64,000 nt of DNA from Rivularia sp. PCC 7116 (GCF_000316665.1 NC_019678.1:7969001-8033000); one strand, 5' to 3'; counted from the first letter of the stretch, positions 27,001 to 37,231 are shown. Numbers and translations are program-made. The notes: a model not told the origin generated them from the sequence alone.

Positions 27001-27256
27001 GAGTGGATGACGGCTACGATAAATTATTAATCATAACGATAATTGAATATTGCCGTCACCAGGAAAACATTAATGGTTTGAAACCCCCGGATTTATCCGT
27101 GGATGTTATTTTAGGTTTTGTCGAAGCCCCTAAATTTATTTATGGGGCATTAATTACGAATTACGAATTACGAATTACGAATTATATTCACGCACCATAT
27201 TTTTTATTCCGAATAATTCAAAAAATCAAACTAATTTAAATTAATCATTATCCGAT
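27001..27256. repeat. Dispersed repeat (GACGGCTA type), copy 2, split by another repeat
   Basis: 27001-27060 matches the left part and 27190-27256 the right part of copy 1. About 130 bp in between includes the second repeat at 27075-27184. This records a nested insertion. Confidence 0.7.
27075..27184. repeat. ~110-bp dispersed repeat with heptamer tail, copy 2
   Basis: Starts GGTTTGAAACCCCCGGATTT and ends in TTACGAA heptamers, the same structure as 12421-12524 in E3. It is inserted inside the GACGGCTA-type repeat. Confidence 0.75.
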
Positions 27257-27606
27257 GATTGAGAATCAATAAGCTGTTGAAAATCTTCCGGAGAATTAAC
27301 GCTGATTGTTTCTACAACTAAACTTTCCAAAAGCGCGACATCATCAATTTGATTAAATTCTTTTAGGAATGGCCGCAACTGGCATATTTTCTTTGTAGGG
27401 TGCTGTGACACTTTGATTAACTTTGAACGTAGTAACAATGTTTTCAGTGTCACGCACCACCAGAGTTTTGTGACACTTGCGTAAGTCCTGTCTTTATCTA
27501 AGGAAATAGGTGTTTTATTCCAATCTATTTTTGCATAAATTTCTGGATAAAAGAATTGTAAAAAACAATCAAAATATTTCAGTAATTGCTTCTTTCCAAG
27601 TTTCAT
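27241..27606 (-). pseudogene. Remnant of an Rpn/DUF4351-like protein, disrupted by a hairpin repeat
   Basis: Open frame of 121 codons. The N-terminal part (LLKYFDCFLQFFYPEIYAKI, then DWNKTPISLDK) matches the start of the common cyanobacterial Rpn/DUF4351 putative nuclease family. The C-terminal part (QIDDVALLESLVVETISVNS, then PEDFQQLID) looks like that family's far end. The large middle is gone and replaced by DNA holding a hairpin around 27396-27450 (GGTGCTGTGACACTTTGA... AGTGTCACGCACC). The hybrid reading frame is probably not functional. Confidence 0.55.
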
Positions 27607-27703
27607 CGTAATTCGCAGTTATTTCGGTCATAATGATTCATCCCGATTTCAAGTCAGATGTACCACTGCTACGTCTCTAAATAATCACATTGTTTACAAC
27701 AAA

Positions 27704-30700
27704 TTATTTTTGACAGCTATCTTTCTTAAAAGTAGTTTGTTTAATTATGCGATTATCAGCAATAAATTCAATATCCCCATCTTTGTTAACAATCCATCCG
27801 GTAGCTTCTTTGATTTGGGAAGGGGAAGAGAGGGTAGAAGGGGTAGAGGGGGTGGAAGCAATATTTCTTAAATCTTGTAAAACAACTTCGTTTTGCAATG
27901 TTTGTTTCGGATTTTGCGGTATTCCACCTCTTCCTGATGTTACAAACCTTGCTTCTTCGTCGGTGGGACAACCAGCGCTAATTCTATCAGCAGCATCGGT
28001 TAAATTCTCGGGGAGTTCAACTAAACCGGATGTAATATCTAATTCTTGCAGATTTAAATCGAAATCACCATCAATTCCAAATTCGGAACTTGCGGTAATA
28101 TCGCTTTGAGGAGTTGTTTGTTCTCGAAATTGAATTCCAAATATTCCAGGTGTTGTGATATCAATATTTCCACCGTTTCCTTGAAATGCATTAGCGTTGA
28201 TATCGCTGTTTTCATTGGGTGCAGCAACAACTAAACCACCGTTAATTGTAATATTACCACCGTTTCCACCACCGCTATTCTCTGTTCCGGCTCTTGTTGA
28301 GATTGTACTGTTATTGCGTAATAATAGTAAATCTGCAATTGTAAGTGTGATATTCCCACCTTCACCAGAAACACTTTGAGCGGTAATCGAACTATTATCT
28401 AAGAATAATTTCAAAGCTTCAATATCAATATTCCCAGCATTTCCCACACCTTCCCCACTGACGGAAACCGCTGCTCTATCAACAATATTAAAATTCCCGG
28501 TTTTAACTGTAATATTTCCCCCGTCTCCCGAAGCGTTTTGAAATGAAGTTGCAAATAACCCAGAAGTAAAACCTTGTTCGGAAGGGTCGATTAAATCAAT
28601 TGAATCTGATATATTTACATTTAGATTACCCGCTTTCCCTGCATCAAAGGTAGTAGTAAGAATTTGTGCGCCTCCCTTTGCAATTAATTGACGCGCTGTT
28701 AAAGCAATATTACCAGAATTTTCGGTGGTAAATGTTCCGGTACCTAGAAGAGAATTATCAATTTCTAAAATATCGGAAGCATTAATGGTGATATCTCCTC
28801 CCGCTCCTTGATTTAATGTAGTGGTTGCAATTAAACCGCCATTCGATGCTTTAAAATTAGGAGTATTAATTAAGATATTTCCCGAATCACCTTCTCCTTG
28901 GGAAGCGGTAACGATACCATTATCAAAATTATTTAAGGTAAGACTATTTTTGTTACCGTCAAAGGCTGGGATAATAATATTTTCTTGTAATTTATCAAAT
29001 CCCCCACCAATAACTTCTATAGATTCGGAAGCGTTGATATTGATATTTCCTCCCTTTTGAGGAGTTGTTGTAGAAGCATTAATTCTGCCGTCGTTTATTT
29101 CTAAAGTGCGAGTATTGATATCAATATTTCCTCCAATCCCATTAATATCGGTAGCTGTTGTAATTTCTCCTCCATCACGAACATTTAACTTATCGGTAGT
29201 AATATTTAAATTTCCAGAATTTCCACTACCTAAAGAAGAAGCACTAATATTACTAGGAAAACTTCCATCTTCTGAAGTTCCAATAACTTCTATTAATTGA
29301 GCATCTTTGATAATCAAATTTCCACCATTACCTTCTCCTATAGTTGCTGAATTAATTGTAGAACCATTACTAATACTTAGCTGTGCTACTGAAAGTTCTA
29401 AATTACCTGCATTACCTTGCTCAAAACTGGCTGTACCGATATTCGCACCATTTAATAAAATAACTTTTTCAGCATTAATCTTTAAATCTCCAGCATTTTC
29501 TCCGAAGAGATTTCCTGTTCCAATTCCCGCTTCACCTGTTAAAAAAATTTCCTTTGCACTAATGTTTAAATCCCCTCCTCCTCCAAAAAATGGAGCGGTA
29601 ACAATTGCAGCATTATCTCGAACTATCAATCTGGATGTATCGATGATTAATTTTCCTGACATTCCACTTCCCTCTGCAGATGTAGTGATTCCCGTTCTGT
29701 CATCTCCTCTAAGCAGCGAATTTACTACTTGATTTGCTTGGGGTACAAAACTTCCAGGGCGATCGCCAATGATTTCTATAGATTCAGTAGCGTTAATTGT
29801 TAAATCTCCACTGTTTCCAGTGGTATTAGTATCGGTTCTAGTACCAATACCAACACCAAAAGGTGAAGGCAAACTTGGTATTCTTTGAACTGTCAACCGT
29901 TTTGTATTTATAGTTAAATTGCCAGCATCACCGCTACTACCTCCATCAGCATTTGTAGCTACTGAACTTTGACGGAGTATCATTTCCTCATCTGCATTAA
30001 TAAATAAATTTCCTCCGTTACTTTCACCAAAAGTTAAAGCGATAATAGAACCATTTTCGACAGTCAATGATTTAGTATTAACATTGATATCGTTACCAAT
30101 ACCATTTCCAAGAATACCGTTGAGCGTGCGGACGTTTTGAGATAATATATTTTCACCATCTAAATTTATGCTTCCTGCAACCCTACCACCGATCGAACTG
30201 ATATTACCAGTTTCTACAGCTTGTTGGGCAGTAAGATTTATATTATTTTCTGCTTTTAAAGTGATATTTCCCGCTTTAATTAAAGAATTAGCAAATATAA
30301 AATCGGTAGTTAATATATCTCCATTCGTACTATTGATATTGATATCCCCAGCATTCAAGGAAGAATCATCATCCGGATTTAAAATACCGCTTATCAAACG
30401 TCCCGTTGCAATATCACCAATAGCTGAAAGATTGATATTTCCACTTGTACCATTAATTTTATAACTGAGAATAGCAGCTGATAAAGTATTTATTTGACTG
30501 TTATTTGCAAAGCTTCCCGAAACAACATTAACATCTCCACCATTAGTAATGATTGAAGATTGGGGATTCATTTTAAATTCAGCAATCCCCGCATCTCTTT
30601 CACTGGGTAAAGCATTTTCATCGTTTATTTTAGCGTTGAAACTACCGCCAGTTAAAAAAATATTTCGATTTTCGCCAATAGTGAGCGATCGCCCTGCTTC

Positions 30701-31558
30701 TAAAGTTAAATTATTCGTACCAATTCCGGTAATATCATCATCAACGGTAATATCGTTATTAGCTTGCAAAACTACGTTATTTACAGCCAAAGTTTGACTG
30801 ATATCATCACCGCTTAAATTACCATTCTCTTCAATTAAAATATTTTTCGGGTCAATTAACAAAGTTCCAACTTCACCATTTGAACCACGAGTATCAACAG
30901 TTCCCTTTAAATTAATATCTGAACCTGAAACTTCAACTTTTCCACCAGGAGCAATTAAGGAACCTGTATCTTGATGAAAAACTCTTCCACCCAAAAGCGT
31001 TAAATTCTGTTTTTCACCTACTTTTAAAACACCTCGATTCTCAATCTCGCTTTGAGGATTAATTTTCCCATATTGTAAACCGGGAGTCAGACTTATCTTT
31101 AATAAAGGTGTTTCATTTAGATTTACAGCACTAAATTCATAATTATCAATAAAAATACTTTCTGCTGTAGTAGCACTTAACGAACCAGCAATATCTAAAA
31201 AAGCGTTTTCACCAAATATAATTCCTTTGGGATTGATTAAAAATAAATTCGCATTACCATCAACTCCCAAAGTACCAAGAATCTTCGATGCATTGTTTCC
31301 AGTTACTCTCGTGAGAATATTAGTAATACTATCCGGGTTGCTGAAATAAACTTTTTGGCTAGGATTTACATTAAATTCTTTAAAACTATGGAAAAGATTA
31401 TTATTGCGAATTGCACCTCCTTCAATTAAATCTCTTTCCATGGAAGGATTGACAGTAGAATTTTCTTTTCCCAAACTATTATCGGGAATTAATTGAGCCT
31501 TCACAGAGAAACAGGGGAAAGTAAATAGAAGAATAATCGAAGAAATGCATATTCTCAT
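27704..31558 (-). CDS. Two-partner-secretion adhesin with haemagglutination-activity (TPS) domain
   Basis: 1,284-aa exported protein with a signal peptide MRICISSIILLFTFPCFSVKA. The TPS domain follows (residues ~25-140): GGAIRNNNLFHSFKEFNVNP, then NPDSITNILTRVTGNNASKI, and FLINPKGIIFGENAFLDIAG with the conserved NPxG-type turn. The body is a long beta-helix of repeats (GNLTINTKRLTV, GGNIDI, SGNLNITTDKL). The C-terminus has the cyanobacterial ADRISAGCPTD... RGGIP block and a TPSTPSTLSSPS linker encoded by a polypurine-type repeat. It would be exported by an outer-membrane TpsB partner, which is not in the window. A double AAAAGT motif lies about 55 bp upstream. Confidence 0.9.
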   Translation of the reverse strand: MRICISSIILLFTFPCFSVKAQLIPDNSLGKENSTVNPSMERDLIEGGAIRNNNLFHSFKEFNVNPSQKVYFSNPDSITNILTRVTGNNASKILGTLGVDGNANLFLINPKGIIFGENAFLDIAGSLSATTAESIFIDNYEFSAVNLNETPLLKISLTPGLQYGKINPQSEIENRGVLKVGEKQNLTLLGGRVFHQDTGSLIAPGGKVEVSGSDINLKGTVDTRGSNGEVGTLLIDPKNILIEENGNLSGDDISQTLAVNNVVLQANNDITVDDDITGIGTNNLTLEAGRSLTIGENRNIFLTGGSFNAKINDENALPSERDAGIAEFKMNPQSSIITNGGDVNVVSGSFANNSQINTLSAAILSYKINGTSGNINLSAIGDIATGRLISGILNPDDDSSLNAGDININSTNGDILTTDFIFANSLIKAGNITLKAENNINLTAQQAVETGNISSIGGRVAGSINLDGENILSQNVRTLNGILGNGIGNDINVNTKSLTVENGSIIALTFGESNGGNLFINADEEMILRQSSVATNADGGSSGDAGNLTINTKRLTVQRIPSLPSPFGVGIGTRTDTNTTGNSGDLTINATESIEIIGDRPGSFVPQANQVVNSLLRGDDRTGITTSAEGSGMSGKLIIDTSRLIVRDNAAIVTAPFFGGGGDLNISAKEIFLTGEAGIGTGNLFGENAGDLKINAEKVILLNGANIGTASFEQGNAGNLELSVAQLSISNGSTINSATIGEGNGGNLIIKDAQLIEVIGTSEDGSFPSNISASSLGSGNSGNLNITTDKLNVRDGGEITTATDINGIGGNIDINTRTLEINDGRINASTTTPQKGGNININASESIEVIGGGFDKLQENIIIPAFDGNKNSLTLNNFDNGIVTASQGEGDSGNILINTPNFKASNGGLIATTTLNQGAGGDITINASDILEIDNSLLGTGTFTTENSGNIALTARQLIAKGGAQILTTTFDAGKAGNLNVNISDSIDLIDPSEQGFTSGLFATSFQNASGDGGNITVKTGNFNIVDRAAVSVSGEGVGNAGNIDIEALKLFLDNSSITAQSVSGEGGNITLTIADLLLLRNNSTISTRAGTENSGGGNGGNITINGGLVVAAPNENSDINANAFQGNGGNIDITTPGIFGIQFREQTTPQSDITASSEFGIDGDFDLNLQELDITSGLVELPENLTDAADRISAGCPTDEEARFVTSGRGGIPQNPKQTLQNEVVLQDLRNIASTPSTPSTLSSPSQIKEATGWIVNKDGDIEFIADNRIIKQTTFKKDSCQK

Positions 31559-31609
31559 ATCAAAATTTTTCTGCTTTTAATCAAATCAATTCAGTTGTTA
31601 TACTTCAAT

Positions 31610-31678
31610 ATCACTTTTATGACTTTTATTCAAGGGAAAAGTTAGTTTAGTAACAAATTTAAAAGTAAGAAAAGTATG
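31610..31678. promoter_or_regulatory. 9-bp-period AAAAGTNNN direct repeats upstream of the adhesin
   Basis: Minus strand 31630-31610 reads AATAAAAGTCATAAAAGTGA, with two AAAAGT units 9 bp apart. Plus strand 31661-31678 reads AAAAGTAAG AAAAGTATG. Similar pairs or triplets occur at 31911-31935, 41572-41598, 46188-46215, 46318-46337 and 52862-52883. Possibly a regulator's operator. Confidence 0.45.
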
Positions 31679-31916
31679 TTTAGCAATACAATTAAAATTC
31701 GTTCCTTAGAAGCAAATTTAGGCGAGAATCATATTCTAGGTGCTTTTTCAGATAGTCATAATTGTTATTACTGGAAAGAAATAGTGAAACCCACAAACAC
31801 AAAACTGATTAAGTTATTAATTTAATTTTTTGGTACTTAACGGAGATATGCACGCTTCGATGATTTCTTATGTGAAAACTGATTTTAAAGGAGAATGGAA
31901 TAAGACTAATAAGTAA
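31676..31916 (+). pseudogene. Two leftover fragments of a PhoD-like gene
   Basis: 31676-31825 reads MFSNTIKIRSLEANLGENHI, then LGAFSDSHNCYYWKE, and then degenerates to a stop. This closely matches residues ~63-90 of the PhoD-type protein at 63402 (IRSLEASLGENNILGAFSDS). A second piece, 31833-31916, reads VLNGDMHASMISYVKTDFKG, then EWNKTNK and a stop, like the metal-site strand and C-terminus of PhoD phosphodiesterases. Most of the gene between the two pieces has been deleted. Confidence 0.7.
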
Positions 31917-31935
31917 GAAAAGTCATAAAAGTAGG
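31911..31935 (+). promoter_or_regulatory. Triple AAAAGTNNN repeat
   Basis: AAGTAAG, AAAAGTCAT, AAAAGTAGG in tandem with a 9-bp period, starting at the stop codon of the PhoD remnant. The downstream gene on this strand is the Calx-beta protein at 32456. Confidence 0.45.
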
Positions 31936-32455
31936 AAACAAATCAAACTCTTATATATCAACTTTTCCGACATTCTTAATGCGGTATTCTTCATCAAAAC
32001 TTTATAGTTTTGGACTGTAATTTTGCGTATAGTTTGAATGTATAAATAATCTAGGATTAAGTTAGTATTTAACAGCAGCAAGCAGAATAGTATTTGCTGC
32101 ATATTTGGATTGTCGGGAATCAAATATTTACTATAAGGTGTTCTCAAGAAGAGATATGCTAATAGTAAAAATAAATCATTTAATAGAAAAAAGCATCATT
32201 GATAAACTAACATCAATATTAAAGGTGCTATTAGTGATTTGACTATTAAATCAGTTCAATCCAAATATCTGTACAAATAGTTGTTTCCTGATTATTAATA
32301 TTGCTGCTACAACTAATCGAAGTAGCAGTTTATCTTTGATTTAATTGCGGCAAAAACACAATTTCGGTTGGCTGAATATTGATTTTAGACTGCTGCTAAT
32401 AGAGCAGTGCGGCTTTTTCATGGGTAATTAATAGTAACTAATAGTAAGTAAAAAA
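31936..32455. other. Gene-free leader region of the Calx-beta gene
   Basis: About 520 bp, AT-rich. A short minus-strand frame (to 32147) has random composition and is not called. The stretch must hold the promoter of the gene at 32456. Confidence 0.5.
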
Positions 32456-35400
32456 ATGTCCCAGGATTCCAATTTGCCTGTAAATTCAATTCCGCTGATT
32501 TTTGGGGAAGTTTTCTCATACGTTGAATTACCTGTAGTTAATTTTAGCGTTGATAGAACGGTAATTGTTGAAGGTGGAGAAGCACAGCTAATTACCTTTA
32601 ATCTCAGCGAACCAGCACCAGCAGGTGGTTTAGCTATCAAATTGCGGATAGATGACCCCGACGGCGAACCTGGTGATACAGATAATGCCTTAGAACTGTT
32701 CAGTAATGTTACTGATTCTAATAATAGGGTAGAGAATGGAATTTTTGTTGCCAATATCACAATTGCATCAGGTGCTACTGAAGCAACAATTGGAATTAAA
32801 GCACTTACAGATAACAAAGTAGAGGGTGATGAAACTTATTCTCTAACTTTACTTGATAACGACAATTACATAGTAGATTCAGCTTCAACCACGATTACTA
32901 CTACTATTGAGGACTTTATGAAACCTACAGTTAGCTTAAAGATTGAATCAGAAACAGTAGTTGAAGACGGACAAGCGAAGTTAATTTTTACTCTTTCTGA
33001 ACCAGCACCTAATGGTGGTTTAGTTGTCAACTTTAATGTTGAAGATAGCGATCCGGGTTTTGACGAATTTATTTTTAACCCCGAAGCAAGTAGCAACATT
33101 GTTGAATTTAAAAATCTTTTCCAAGAGGGAGATACTGTAGCACCACAAATTATAACTATTGCAGAAGGTGCAACAGAAGCAATTTTAGTCCAAGACATTC
33201 CCGATGATGGAATCCTAGAGTCACCTGAAACTCTGACCTATACTCTTGATATGGGTGAAGGTTACAAGATTGATTCTGAAGATAACGCCGCTAGCTTTAC
33301 GCTTGTAGATAAGTCTAATGAATTACCAATAGTCAGTCTTTCTCCAGAAATTTTAATTGCCACTGAAGGAAATTCACTGGTTCGGAATATCACATTAGAT
33401 CGTCCTGTTCCTGAAGGTGGATTAACTGTAAATTTAGTAGTTACTCAAAATACTGAGTCAACAATAGGCGAGTTAAACATCAACCAAGAAGCTAGCACCG
33501 GTATTACCGATTCTAATGGCCTGATCGTAGATGGCGTAGCCCTTGGCGTTACCGTTACCTTGGCTGAGGGTATAACTGAAGCGCTGTTAGTTGCAGATAC
33601 AGTTGCCGATGATATTCCAGAAACCGACGAAATCATCACTTTATCATTAGCTGATGGGGAGGATTATCGCGCCAATCCCGATCAAAATAACCTTTTTACT
33701 GTCTTCACCGACCGAACAGTCGTTACTTTAACCACAGATCGAGTTAACGTTGCTGAAGGAGATACCTTTGCTTGGAATTTCAGTTTAAATCAACCCGCAC
33801 CCGAAGGTGGATTAACTCTCTCGTTACCCATTACTCTCAATAACGATCCAGCACCCGGAGATGTCATTTACAACGTTGAAGGAAGCACTAATATCGAGGA
33901 CTTTGGTTTCATCACCGAAAATGATGTGTCCATTGGTTTTACCCTAACGATTCCAGAAGGCGAAACGGTCGCAACATTAGTTTCCCAAGCTGTTGTAGAT
34001 GATGTAGCAGAATTCGACGAAATTTTCACCACTGTTTTAGCCGATGGGAATGACTATGTTGCTAATCCTGTCAGTAATCAAGTAGTAACAACCATTGCTG
34101 AGGATGGTGTTGCTCCTCCTTCTTCTGCACCCGTTGTTAGCATCACTCCATCCGCATTAATTTCCACTGAAGGAGATACATTTGCTTGGGATTTTAGTTT
34201 AGATAAACCCGTACCGTCGGGTGGGTTAACTCTCTCATTACCAATTACTCAAAATAACGATCCAGCACCAGGAGATGTAATTTACAACGTTGAAGGCAGT
34301 ACTGGTATTACCGATTTTGATTTCATTGTCGAAGATGATATATCGATTGGCTTTAGCGTGACTCTAGCAGAAGGCATAACCCAAGCAACATTAGTTTCCG
34401 AAACTGTTGATGATGATGACGATCTTGATGATTCTGCTGACGAAATTTTTACTACGGTTTTAGCTGACGGGGTAGATTACAGGGCAAATCCTGACAGTAA
34501 TGAAGTAGTTACAGTTCTTACCAGAGAACCAGTAGTCAGCTTCACCCCCGAACAAGTTAACGTTGCCGAAGGAGATACCTTTGCTTGGAATTTCAGTTTA
34601 AATCAACCCGCTCCCGAAGGTGGATTAACTCTCTCGTTACCCATTACTTTCAATAACGATCCAGAACCAGGAGATGTAGATTACAACGTTGAAGGTAGTA
34701 CTAATATTACCGACTTTAGTTTCCTCGTGGTAGATAACGTATCCCTTGGTTTTAATGTAACTATTGCTGAAGGTGCTACGGAAGCGACATTAGTTTCGCA
34801 AGCTGTTGCAGACGATCTTGAAGAAATCGACGAGATTTTCACCACTATTTTAGCCGATGGGGCAAATTACAGAGCTAATCCTGTCAGCCGGGAAGTGGTT
34901 ACAACGATTGTAGAGCAAGATTCATCTTCTTCTACACCAGTTGTTAGTGTCACAGCAGAGCCAACTATTTTTACTGAAAATGGTGGGATGGGTTCGTTTG
35001 TTATAACTCTCTCGCAACCTGCTCCAGAAGAAGGACTTAAAATTAAATTTGAAGCTGTTGATCAAGATGGGATGCAAGGAGATTCAGAAGTTGCCTTAGA
35101 GAATATTAGTGATATTGAAATCATCACCGAAGGCGATAGTCCTAGTTTTATCGTTGTAGAACCAGGAGCAACTGAAGCAAAACTAATGTTTACAGGTATC
35201 CCCGACGGTGTAGCAGAAGGAGAAGAACTTTCGGGATTTACTATTTTAGAAGGAGAGGGCTACACCATTGATTCTAACCAGAGTTCGGCAAATATAATTG
35301 TCACCGATTTACCCATCGTTAGCTTAAATACAGAACCAACAAACGTAAACGAAGGAGAACAGCTAAAATTCAATTTTGAATTCTCAGAAGTTGCTCCAAC

Positions 35401-37213
35401 TGGTGGTTTAACAGTTAATCTCGATTTAGTTGAAGATACAGATCCATTACCGGGAGATATCACCTACTTTGTAGAAGGTAGCGAGAATATAACTGACTTT
35501 GAATTACTTGTTAACGAATCAACTGGGTTAATTGACGGAGCAACCGTAACAATTGCCGAAGGTGCAACCAGCGCAACTTTGTTAAATGACATTATCGCCG
35601 ATAACAATACCGAAGGACCTGAAAGCGTTAAATTTGGTTTAGCGAGTGGTGATTACAGCATTGATTCTGACGAGAATGCTGCTAGCTTTACGATTGTTGA
35701 TACTTCTGTTGGTGGTAAGGCGAATGTCCACAACGCTGTCGTTAACCCGAGTTTTGAAATTCCTCAATTACCAGAAAACCAATTTACTCAAACAAGTTTG
35801 GGTGAATTTATTCCCGGTTGGAAAGTATTTGACCCAGATGCATTAATTGGTGAAAATATTACCGATGTCGGTGCTTATAATCCAATTCCAAATGTATTTG
35901 CTTCAGAAGCTCCAGAAGGAGAAAATACGGCATATGCTTACTCACAAGCACCAATTGGAAGCGGAATATTTGGTTTAACCCAAACTCTCGATACTCAACT
36001 AAAAGCTAATACTAAATACTCCTTACAAGTTGAAGTTGGTAACGCTGCTGAAAATAATCCAGACGATGGTTTTAATTATGAGGGCTTCCCCGGTTATCGT
36101 GTCGAATTACTTGCAGGTGGAAAAGTTCTTGCTAGAGATGATAATAGTCTGAGCATTGCAGAAGGAGTATTTGAAACTTCTACAGTAAACTTCACTGCTA
36201 CCGAAACCGAAGCCTTCCTCGGACAAGATTTAGGAATCCGCTTGGTTAACCTTTTAGCAGATTCGGGAGAAGACGTAGAATTTGATAATGTGAAATTATT
36301 TGCCGAAACTGTCGAACCTGTTTTAACAACCCTCAGCTTAAATGCACAACCAACAAACGTAAACGAAGGAGAACAGCTAAAATTCAACTTTGAGTTAACA
36401 GAAGCTGCTCCAACTGGTGGTTTAACAGTCAATCTTGATTTAGTTGAAGATACAGATCCACTACCCGGAGATATCACCTACTTTGTAGAAGGTAGCGAGA
36501 ATATAACCGACTTTGAATTACTAGTTAACGAATCAACTGGGTTAATTGATGGAGCAACCGTTACTATTGCTGAAGGTGCGAAGAGCGCAACTTTGTTAAA
36601 TGATATTATCGCCGATAATAATACAGAAGGACCTGAAAGCGTTAAATTTGGTTTAGCGAGTGGTGATTACAGTATTGATTCTAATGATAACGCTGCTAGC
36701 TTTACTATTGTTGATACCTCTGTTGCCAACGAAATATCCGGAACCACCCAAGATGATAATCTCTACGGTACCAATGCTGCTGAAATAATTAGCGGTGTTA
36801 GAGGTGACGATAATATTTCCGGTAACGGTGGAGGAGACACCTTAATTGGTGGAAGAGGTGACGACGATATTTACGGTAGTTTTGAAGCTGATAAAATTAG
36901 CGGTGGTAGAGGTGATGATTACATCTTTGGAAACGGTGGTAACGACTTAATTGACTCCGGTATGGGATTCGATACCGTATTCCTTGGTGCTGGAGAAGCT
37001 ACCGTTATTTTAGATAAAGGTGCAGGTTTCGATACTATTTTCAACTTCCAATTAGGTGCAACGAAATTAGAAGTAAGTAGTTTGGATAATCTCAACTTTA
37101 CCGATGGTGATTCGGGTACTGAAATCTTCCAAGAAGGTGACAAACTCGCAGTAGTAGCAGGGCAATCTGCAAATACATTTAGCAGCAATCAAGATATGAT
37201 TTTTGCTGTTTAA
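32456..37213 (+). CDS. Calx-beta/RTX calcium-binding exoprotein
   Basis: 1,585-aa acidic protein with about ten Calx-beta-like repeats of ~110-125 residues. Each has a start such as VAEGDTFAWNFSL, a middle like PAPEGGLTLSLPIT and an end like EIFTTVLADG. Residues ~1090-1285 form a jelly-roll-like, DUF642-type domain (NPSFEIPQLPENQFT, GWKVFDPDALIG). A final Calx-beta repeat precedes a C-terminal RTX block (GTNAAEIISGVRGDDNISGN, then GGGDTLIGGRGDDDIYG) that should bind calcium and serve as type I secretion signal. There is no signal peptide. Domain copies at 35321-35711 and 36335-36725 are nearly identical in DNA. Likely a cell-surface or extracellular matrix protein. Confidence 0.87.
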   Translation: MSQDSNLPVNSIPLIFGEVFSYVELPVVNFSVDRTVIVEGGEAQLITFNLSEPAPAGGLAIKLRIDDPDGEPGDTDNALELFSNVTDSNNRVENGIFVANITIASGATEATIGIKALTDNKVEGDETYSLTLLDNDNYIVDSASTTITTTIEDFMKPTVSLKIESETVVEDGQAKLIFTLSEPAPNGGLVVNFNVEDSDPGFDEFIFNPEASSNIVEFKNLFQEGDTVAPQIITIAEGATEAILVQDIPDDGILESPETLTYTLDMGEGYKIDSEDNAASFTLVDKSNELPIVSLSPEILIATEGNSLVRNITLDRPVPEGGLTVNLVVTQNTESTIGELNINQEASTGITDSNGLIVDGVALGVTVTLAEGITEALLVADTVADDIPETDEIITLSLADGEDYRANPDQNNLFTVFTDRTVVTLTTDRVNVAEGDTFAWNFSLNQPAPEGGLTLSLPITLNNDPAPGDVIYNVEGSTNIEDFGFITENDVSIGFTLTIPEGETVATLVSQAVVDDVAEFDEIFTTVLADGNDYVANPVSNQVVTTIAEDGVAPPSSAPVVSITPSALISTEGDTFAWDFSLDKPVPSGGLTLSLPITQNNDPAPGDVIYNVEGSTGITDFDFIVEDDISIGFSVTLAEGITQATLVSETVDDDDDLDDSADEIFTTVLADGVDYRANPDSNEVVTVLTREPVVSFTPEQVNVAEGDTFAWNFSLNQPAPEGGLTLSLPITFNNDPEPGDVDYNVEGSTNITDFSFLVVDNVSLGFNVTIAEGATEATLVSQAVADDLEEIDEIFTTILADGANYRANPVSREVVTTIVEQDSSSSTPVVSVTAEPTIFTENGGMGSFVITLSQPAPEEGLKIKFEAVDQDGMQGDSEVALENISDIEIITEGDSPSFIVVEPGATEAKLMFTGIPDGVAEGEELSGFTILEGEGYTIDSNQSSANIIVTDLPIVSLNTEPTNVNEGEQLKFNFEFSEVAPTGGLTVNLDLVEDTDPLPGDITYFVEGSENITDFELLVNESTGLIDGATVTIAEGATSATLLNDIIADNNTEGPESVKFGLASGDYSIDSDENAASFTIVDTSVGGKANVHNAVVNPSFEIPQLPENQFTQTSLGEFIPGWKVFDPDALIGENITDVGAYNPIPNVFASEAPEGENTAYAYSQAPIGSGIFGLTQTLDTQLKANTKYSLQVEVGNAAENNPDDGFNYEGFPGYRVELLAGGKVLARDDNSLSIAEGVFETSTVNFTATETEAFLGQDLGIRLVNLLADSGEDVEFDNVKLFAETVEPVLTTLSLNAQPTNVNEGEQLKFNFELTEAAPTGGLTVNLDLVEDTDPLPGDITYFVEGSENITDFELLVNESTGLIDGATVTIAEGAKSATLLNDIIADNNTEGPESVKFGLASGDYSIDSNDNAASFTIVDTSVANEISGTTQDDNLYGTNAAEIISGVRGDDNISGNGGGDTLIGGRGDDDIYGSFEADKISGGRGDDYIFGNGGNDLIDSGMGFDTVFLGAGEATVILDKGAGFDTIFNFQLGATKLEVSSLDNLNFTDGDSGTEIFQEGDKLAVVAGQSANTFSSNQDMIFAV
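35321..35711 (+). repeat. Near-identical intragenic repeat, copy 1 (copy 2 at 36335-36725)
   Basis: About 390 bp encoding NVNEGEQLKFNFE... through ...AASFTIVDTSV. The second copy lies 1,014 bp downstream with few base changes. The jelly-roll-like domain sits between them. Confidence 0.85.
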
Positions 37214-37231
37214 TTTACGGCAAGAATTGAG

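Noticed and set aside
31923-32147. 74-codon minus-strand frame
   Set aside because: Hydrophobic, low-complexity product in AT-rich DNA, no neighbours in an operon, no family resemblance.
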